Positions 59,624 to 64,000 of a stretch of 64,000 bases of DNA are shown piece after piece (the first letter of the stretch is position 1; every line of letters starts with the position of its first letter). Source of the stretch: Treponema sp. (GTDB lineage: Bacteria > Spirochaetota > Spirochaetia > Treponematales > Treponemataceae); the NCBI GenBank assembly GCA_017940005.1, contig JAGAZO010000017.1:62001-126000 (forward strand). The letters run 5' to 3'. A program made the translations under genes and the position numbers. The notes under the pieces are model-generated. The model was given only the letters and a program-made list of their open reading frames with translations. It did no database searches and was not told the DNA's origin.

Positions 59624-60811
59624 TCAACGCACGTATCGACCGTCAAAATCTTTTCCAAGTATGATGGTAAAGTCAACATTTGCAGCAGATTCGTTTGGCG
59701 CATCTGCGCTTATCTCTTCTTCCACGATATTTTTGCAACGGATAAAATCGCCAACAATTTGAGCAATTTTGCTGTCGCCAATGTGATCAATAATCACCGT
59801 GCGCTCATAGTCATTTCTGTCCGCATTCGTTGTGCTCAAAATCTCGTAGCTCGCGTTTTGATACAAGATTCCCGTGTTGTGCGCAAGCCCCTGCACCGTC
59901 GTGCCGTTTTTAATTTCAAGCACGTAAATGCGGCTCGTCATCGTATTGCCTGTAGAGATGAGCATGTTCGTTGACTGCGCAACAGCCTGCTTGATAAAAT
60001 CGCCGCCATTGAGCGGGAACACAAGCATTTTGCCATCCACGCTGCGCATACTACCGATGACGTTTTGTTTGATGATATACTCAGTGTTCATGTCAGCAAG
60101 CAAGCGCATGAATGTTTGAAAATCTTCTTTATCAAGGTTGTTTTTAATGAGTGAAGAAAAATTGCCAATTGTTTTTTTTGACAAAACGAGCGCCTTGTTT
60201 TCATTCAACTGTGTGAAATACGCAATCATAACATTCTGATACCGCTCGTAGACTACTGCATCTGTTTCATCGGGCAACCGATAGCGCAGATATGTTGCCA
60301 TCTTGTCTCCATCAAGCGTAACGGCACCAGACGGCAGCAGCCACCGCTCGCCATCTTCAGAAACGGCGTCAACAGGTTCAGGAACAAAGACACGCATGCC
60401 ACCCAACAAATCAGTCAGCTTGACAAAATTATCAATTGTGACAACAGAATAAAACGGGATTGACGTGCCGAGAAGATTTTCTATCTCGCGTCGATACATG
60501 TCAATGCCTTTTTCTTTGTAGATGACTGCAATGCCGTCAACTCTGCCAAGACTCGCGTAAATGGCTCCGATGTTGTATGGAATGTTTACAACAGCAGCTT
60601 TTTTAGACACAGGATAATACACGACAACTTCTGTCATTACAGCGTTCCCTTCGCCGTCTTCAATGACGTAGAGCGCGCGTATCACTTGGTCGTTTTCAAG
60701 ACTTTCGCCGACAGTGTCTGTGCGCAGCGAAAGAGCGATGACAACGGCAACGCCTGCAACGATGAGCGCTATAAGCAATAAAAAAATGAGTCCTTTTTGC
60801 TCGTCACGCAT
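59624..60811 (-). CDS. LytR-CpsA-Psr family protein with LytR_C domain
   Basis: A 395-residue protein with an N-terminal membrane helix (LIFLLLIALIVAGVAVVIAL) and a periplasmic LCP domain: VVNIPYNIGAIYASLG, then DNFVKLTDLLGGMRVFVPEPV and YLRYRLPDETDA, where the conserved Asp/Arg set of the family is largely kept. The C-terminal 110 residues (VLEIKNGTTVQGLAHNTG) match LytR_C. LCP enzymes join glycopolymers to peptidoglycan. The ATG follows the yqeK stop codon directly. A short gap precedes rsfS. Confidence 0.9.
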   Translation of the reverse strand: MRDEQKGLIFLLLIALIVAGVAVVIALSLRTDTVGESLENDQVIRALYVIEDGEGNAVMTEVVVYYPVSKKAAVVNIPYNIGAIYASLGRVDGIAVIYKEKGIDMYRREIENLLGTSIPFYSVVTIDNFVKLTDLLGGMRVFVPEPVDAVSEDGERWLLPSGAVTLDGDKMATYLRYRLPDETDAVVYERYQNVMIAYFTQLNENKALVLSKKTIGNFSSLIKNNLDKEDFQTFMRLLADMNTEYIIKQNVIGSMRSVDGKMLVFPLNGGDFIKQAVAQSTNMLISTGNTMTSRIYVLEIKNGTTVQGLAHNTGILYQNASYEILSTTNADRNDYERTVIIDHIGDSKIAQIVGDFIRCKNIVEEEISADAPNESAANVDFTIILGKDFDGRYVR

Positions 60812-61456
60812 TTACGCATTTCCCCTATAAAAATTGCCTTGCATACTGTAAAACGCATCATTTGAGCAGTGCGTGCTGTATCTTTCTAACGATGCTAAAA
60901 ACGCCTGCGTGTCAGCCGCAACTTCACAACCTTTTTTAGCAAGATACGCGACATTATCGTCAAGCACCGTCTTAACCAATTCGTCAAGTTCCAGAGTTAA
61001 TAATTTATTAAAATACGCTACAGTCATGTGAGCGCGGCCTGGCTCGATTTTATCTGCTGCATAAATGATTTTTGCAAGCGCGCACATGCCTGCTTTGCCG
61101 AACGTGTGGCAGCGCACCGCTTCAAGAATGTCTTCATCGTGCACACCAAAATCGTTTGCAAGCTGTACTGCTGCCGCGCGCCCATGGAGCAACGACGGCC
61201 TTGCCCTTTCAAGCGCAGAAATCTCATTGCCGTCGCGCGACGCAAGTGTGAGAAGTTCGTCGTCGCCCATATCTTTGCACATGTCGTGTGCAATGCCTGC
61301 GAAATAGCCGCACGCCTCGTCTACGCCGTATTTTTTGCACAACAATGCGGCAGTTTCCGCAACGCGCACAGAATGCTCCCAGCGCGATTTTGTTAAAACT
61401 GATTGCGCATGATGCTTCACGCGCGCTACTGTTTGCTGAAACTCATCTATATCCAT
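60812..61456 (-). CDS. yqeK: YqeK, HD-domain Ap4A hydrolase
   Basis: A 214-residue HD-domain protein of the YqeK family, which splits diadenosine tetraphosphate into two ADP. Metal ligands show in RWEHSVRVAE, GIAHDMCKDM and CHTFGKAGMC, with YAADKIEP following. It overlaps the end of nadD by 14 bases. Fusion or pairing of yqeK with nadD is common in bacteria, which supports the call. The next gene, LCP, starts directly after its stop codon. Confidence 0.93.
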   Translation of the reverse strand: MDIDEFQQTVARVKHHAQSVLTKSRWEHSVRVAETAALLCKKYGVDEACGYFAGIAHDMCKDMGDDELLTLASRDGNEISALERARPSLLHGRAAAVQLANDFGVHDEDILEAVRCHTFGKAGMCALAKIIYAADKIEPGRAHMTVAYFNKLLTLELDELVKTVLDDNVAYLAKKGCEVAADTQAFLASLERYSTHCSNDAFYSMQGNFYRGNA

Positions 61457-62093
61457 ACAATTTGTGCTTTATAATATACTGAAAAACGCGTTCAGGCACA
61501 AGGTAACGCCAACTTTTGCCGCTTGCAATGCGCGCGCGAATCTCAGTTGACGAAATTGGCAGCAGTGGATTTTCAAGGAGCACATGCTCGTGCGGAAACA
61601 CAAACGCACTTTTGTCAAACCTGCCCGTGTAGCTGCCTGTCGGCTTGTTTTCAAATGCAGCCATATCTATGACGCTCGCTCCCTCGCTTCGCCGCGCAAT
61701 GATGATGTCTGCTATGCGCACAAGCTCGTCGGCGCGGTGCCACTTGTCAAACTCTGCCGCATTCTCCTGCCCCATGATGAGCGCAGGCTTTCCCGTCAGC
61801 GTGCCTTTAAATTTGTCGATAACAAATTGTACTGTGTCGAACGTGTACGAAACGCCGCCGCGCGCAATTTCACAATCTGTCGCTTCAAAGTGCGCAGAAC
61901 TGCGGCAAAACGTTGCGGTCATGTTGAACCTGTCCAGCGCGCTCGGCGCGTCTGCAAATGTTTTGTGCGGCGGAATGAACGCAGGCACAAACAGCACTTT
62001 GTCGTAGCCGAGCTCTGTTGCAACAGTTTCTGCAAGCATTGCGTGACCAATGTGGAGCGGATTAAAGCTTCCCCCGAGCAGCGCGAGTTTCAT
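61443..62093 (-). CDS. nadD: Nicotinate-nucleotide adenylyltransferase
   Basis: Forms deamido-NAD from nicotinate mononucleotide and ATP. 216 residues. The nucleotidyltransferase motif GGSFNPLHIGHAMLAE opens the protein and the ISSTEIRARI motif closes the active site; VPAFIPPHK lies between. The ATG overlaps the obg stop codon (ATGA) and its end overlaps yqeK, so all three are coupled. Confidence 0.96.
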   Translation of the reverse strand: MKLALLGGSFNPLHIGHAMLAETVATELGYDKVLFVPAFIPPHKTFADAPSALDRFNMTATFCRSSAHFEATDCEIARGGVSYTFDTVQFVIDKFKGTLTGKPALIMGQENAAEFDKWHRADELVRIADIIIARRSEGASVIDMAAFENKPTGSYTGRFDKSAFVFPHEHVLLENPLLPISSTEIRARIASGKSWRYLVPERVFQYIIKHKLYGYR

Positions 62094-63208
62094 TCTGCCT
62101 CCGCCTGCTCGCTTCCCGGATACTGCACTTCCATAGCTTCATCGAGCGAGCGCGACGCGAGAAACGACGAGACAGTTTCTTCTTCGAGAGATTGGCCGCC
62201 GTCGCGTTCGTCAACCATTTTAACAATGTGCAGCTTTGCATCACGCATGTTCATGTTTGCAGTGACTGATACTGCGATGACTGCCGTTTCAGGTTCGTCC
62301 GCGTGTATTGCGTCGATAATCTCTCTTGCACGCTCCTTTGCGCCTGCAACATCTATCTTATTGCACAGCACCATGCGCGGTTTAGACGCAAGCTCTTCTG
62401 AAAAAGAAGCGAGCTCGCTTTTGAGCGTGCTGTATGCAGTGCGATAATTTTCGTCCGCGCAGTCAATCATGTAGATGAGGCACGACGTGCGCGAAATATG
62501 CTTTAAAAACTGAATGCCTAACCCGACGCCTTCAGACGCACCTTCAATGATGCCGGGTATATCTGCAATGATAATGTCGCGCTCGTCGTCTACGTGCAGC
62601 ACGCCGAGATGGGGAATCTTTGTAGTAAACGGATATGGCGCAACTTTTGGACGCGCGTTCGTAAATGCGGTAAGCAGCGACGACTTGCCCGCGTTCGGAA
62701 ACCCGACAAGCCCTACATCAGCCATGATTGAAAGCTCCACTTTCAACGTGCGCACTTCGCCCGGCGTGCCAGAATGCGCATAGCGCGGCGCTTGATTTGT
62801 TGACGACTTGAAATGCACGTTGCCCCAGCCGCCTTTGCCGCCTTTTAAAAATAAAAACTGCTCGTCTTCGCTTTCGTCAGTAAACTCTTTGATAAGCTCG
62901 CCAGTCTCTGCGTCACGGATAGTCGTGCCGGGCGGAACAGCAATCACTACATCGTCACCGTTTTTGCCAAATTTATTCCAGCTTGAGCCGTCACCGCCAT
63001 TTTTTGCTTTGAACACAACTTTATTGCGCAATTTTGCAAGCGTGCGCATATTGCGCTTGACGCAAAAAAGCACATCACCGCCCTTGCCGCCGTCGCCGCC
63101 GTTTGGCCCGCCACGAGGAATATATTTTTCGCGCCTGAACGAAATGCAGCCGTTTCCGCCCTTGCCGCTCCGCACTTCGATTATCGCTTCATCAGCAAAA
63201 TTAATCAT
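62090..63208 (-). CDS. obg: Obg GTPase
   Basis: Ribosome-assembly GTPase of 372 residues. The glycine-rich Obg fold (EVRSGKGGNGCISFRREK, GPNGGDGGKGG) fills 1-158; the G domain has GFPNAGKSS, DIPGIIEGASEGVGLG and NKID. The C-terminal OCT domain of Bacillus Obg is absent and the protein ends in an acidic tail. I start at the ATG at 63208 (MINFADEAI), the conserved first residue; an in-frame start 39 bases earlier lacks support. No ribosome site is visible. A terminator separates it from rpmA upstream. Confidence 0.96.
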   Translation of the reverse strand: MINFADEAIIEVRSGKGGNGCISFRREKYIPRGGPNGGDGGKGGDVLFCVKRNMRTLAKLRNKVVFKAKNGGDGSSWNKFGKNGDDVVIAVPPGTTIRDAETGELIKEFTDESEDEQFLFLKGGKGGWGNVHFKSSTNQAPRYAHSGTPGEVRTLKVELSIMADVGLVGFPNAGKSSLLTAFTNARPKVAPYPFTTKIPHLGVLHVDDERDIIIADIPGIIEGASEGVGLGIQFLKHISRTSCLIYMIDCADENYRTAYSTLKSELASFSEELASKPRMVLCNKIDVAGAKERAREIIDAIHADEPETAVIAVSVTANMNMRDAKLHIVKMVDERDGGQSLEEETVSSFLASRSLDEAMEVQYPGSEQAEAE

Positions 63209-63257
63209 AGCTTTGTACCAATCACTTGCAGCAATCACGCTGCCCATCCATCACCGT

Positions 63258-63294
63258 AAAAAAATGCCCGGCGCAGATACTACTGAACCGGGCA
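63258..63294 (-). terminator. Terminator or attenuator between rpmA and obg
   Basis: TGCCCGG (63265-63271) pairs with CCGGGCA (63288-63294) and, on the minus strand, seven T follow at once. It should stop much of the rplU-prp-rpmA transcript before obg. Confidence 0.8.
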
Positions 63295-63330
63295 GTTGCT
63301 TTGCAAACTAATCGTACGCGTTCGCTGGTT

Positions 63331-63588
63331 TTACGCATTCGCTGGCGTGACAGAAATATATTTTCTGTTCATGCGCTCGTGGAACACAACAGTGCCGTCC
63401 ATTGTGGCAAAAAGGCTGTCATCTCCCGCACGCTTGACATTTTTGCCCGGAAAAAATTTCGTGCCGCGTTGCTTAACAAGTATTGAACCAGCTGTAACAG
63501 TTTCACCGCCGTATCGTTTTATGCCAAGATGCTTGGCATTTGAATCACGTCCGTTTTTAGCACCGCTTCCGCCTTTTGATCTTCCCAT
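63331..63588 (-). CDS. rpmA: 50S ribosomal protein L27 (bL27)
   Basis: An 85-residue bL27. The start [16 protein letters not shown] and [13 protein letters not shown] are typical, and the protein ends [17 protein letters not shown]. The N-terminus is of the short form that reaches the peptidyl transferase centre directly, without the extra leader that Firmicutes remove with the Prp protease, although a prp gene lies next to it. GGGGTAA precedes the ATG. Confidence 0.97.
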   Translation of the reverse strand: MGRSKGGSGAKNGRDSNAKHLGIKRYGGETVTAGSILVKQRGTKFFPGKNVKRAGDDSLFATMDGTVVFHERMNRKYISVTPANA

Positions 63589-63622
63589 AGTTATTACCCC
63601 GTTCTATAAAAGTTCCCTGCTA

Positions 63623-63961
63623 TTAACAATGTTGCATTTTCAATGCAACATGCTGCGGATATTCATTAGCAAGAGCGGCAATTCCTGTTTCAAGAAAATC
63701 TGCCGCATATACGAGCTTTGCCGTCAATTCAGGCAAAACTGCTTTTTTTTCAATGCCAAACTCCAGCGTGCCGCGCTTATGTGTCTGTGCTGTAAGCGCA
63801 ACGCCCGCAGTTTCAGAAAGCACCTGCATTGTCGTCCGCAGCAAAACAGTGACTGCACTGCACACAATATCACTTCCGATTGCAGCAAACCCTGCATGAC
63901 CGCTCGCACTGCACGAACAAAACTCGCCGCACTTGTTGCGCACCAGAAGCACTGAAATCAC
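63623..63961 (-). CDS. prp: Prp-like cysteine protease (DUF464)
   Basis: A 112-residue Prp family protein, a Cys protease that trims bL27 in Firmicutes. The catalytic His is in SGHAGFAAIG and the Cys in DIVCSAVTVL, both in the expected places. It lies between rplU and rpmA as usual. The start is GTG at 63961, which overlaps the rplU stop codon (GTGA). The neighbouring bL27 has no cleavable leader, so its substrate here is open. Confidence 0.9.
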   Translation of the reverse strand: MISVLLVRNKCGEFCSCSASGHAGFAAIGSDIVCSAVTVLLRTTMQVLSETAGVALTAQTHKRGTLEFGIEKKAVLPELTAKLVYAADFLETGIAALANEYPQHVALKMQHC

Positions 63962-64000
63962 GCTACAGTGATTTCCTTTACCATAACTTTTGTGTACGAT
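63958..64000 (-). CDS. rplU: 50S ribosomal protein L21 (bL21), C-terminal end only
   Basis: The last 13 codons of a gene running off the window: SYTKVMVKEITVA and a stop codon, matching the bL21 C-terminus. The stop codon overlaps the prp start (GTGA). The place in front of prp and rpmA confirms the call. Confidence 0.85.
   Translation of the reverse strand, partial: SYTKVMVKEITVA

Overview
The window looks like a Treponema-type spirochaete chromosome of moderate GC content. The pointers are an archaeal-type PheS, arginine-type EF-P with its EarP rhamnosyltransferase, spirochaete families of unknown function (DUF5312, DUF4954), a RicT/YaaR/bactofilin/M23 cluster, many lipoproteins with loose spirochaetal lipoboxes, and the order rplU-prp-rpmA-obg-nadD-yqeK-LCP-rsfS. 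No rRNA, tRNA or CRISPR was recognised. The species cannot be fixed from sequence alone.

Layout. 0-4.3 kb: ychF, a decayed SGNH hydrolase, earP and efp. 4.4-7.5 kb: an AT-rich SF1 helicase-nuclease gene, probably acquired, split by a one-base slip in a 7-base homopolymer. 7.6-20.5 kb: a binding-protein ABC transporter of the iron(III)/sugar-phosphate class (ATPase, permease, lipoprotein) with its own three-part sensor (second binding lipoprotein, YesM-type kinase, YesN/AraC-type regulator). A roughly 5-kb AT-rich island (8.8-13.9 kb) separates the ATPase gene from the permease gene. The island holds a cluster of hairpins, a frameshifted small secreted protein, an N-terminally rearranged lipoprotein, a two-gene lipoprotein operon between two copies of a promoter repeat, and a small gene with an in-frame TGA. 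A second copy of the transporter control region lies upstream of the stranded ATPase gene.

20.5-34 kb: mgtC-like, metA (acetyl-CoA type by E111), an alpha/beta hydrolase lacking its catalytic His, U32 peptidase, a surface protein with a phosphoesterase, araD-like epimerase, a membrane protein, NYN-LOTUS protein, TraB, a TPR lipoprotein and a membrane-anchored protein. 34-47 kb: ricT, yaaR-like, bactofilin, M23; tatD-dusB; DUF5312; two exported proteins; pheS; HD protein; valS. 47-58.8 kb: PH-like membrane protein, Nudix protein, a single-chain ECF ATPase-ATPase-T protein, flavodoxin, and the AmmeMemoRadiSam genes together with an orphan DNA methyltransferase and an inserted HicAB module flanked by 36-bp direct repeats, then a CmpB-like protein and DUF4954. 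58.9-64 kb: a very acidic small protein and the rplU...rsfS cluster.

A feature running through the whole window is promoter placement. At twelve genes a good -10 hexamer, often with an extended TGn, sits only 6-9 bases before the start codon and no Shine-Dalgarno sequence is present. This predicts leaderless mRNAs. Other genes carry normal ribosome binding sites and 5' leaders, and genes inside operons are usually joined by ATGA overlaps.
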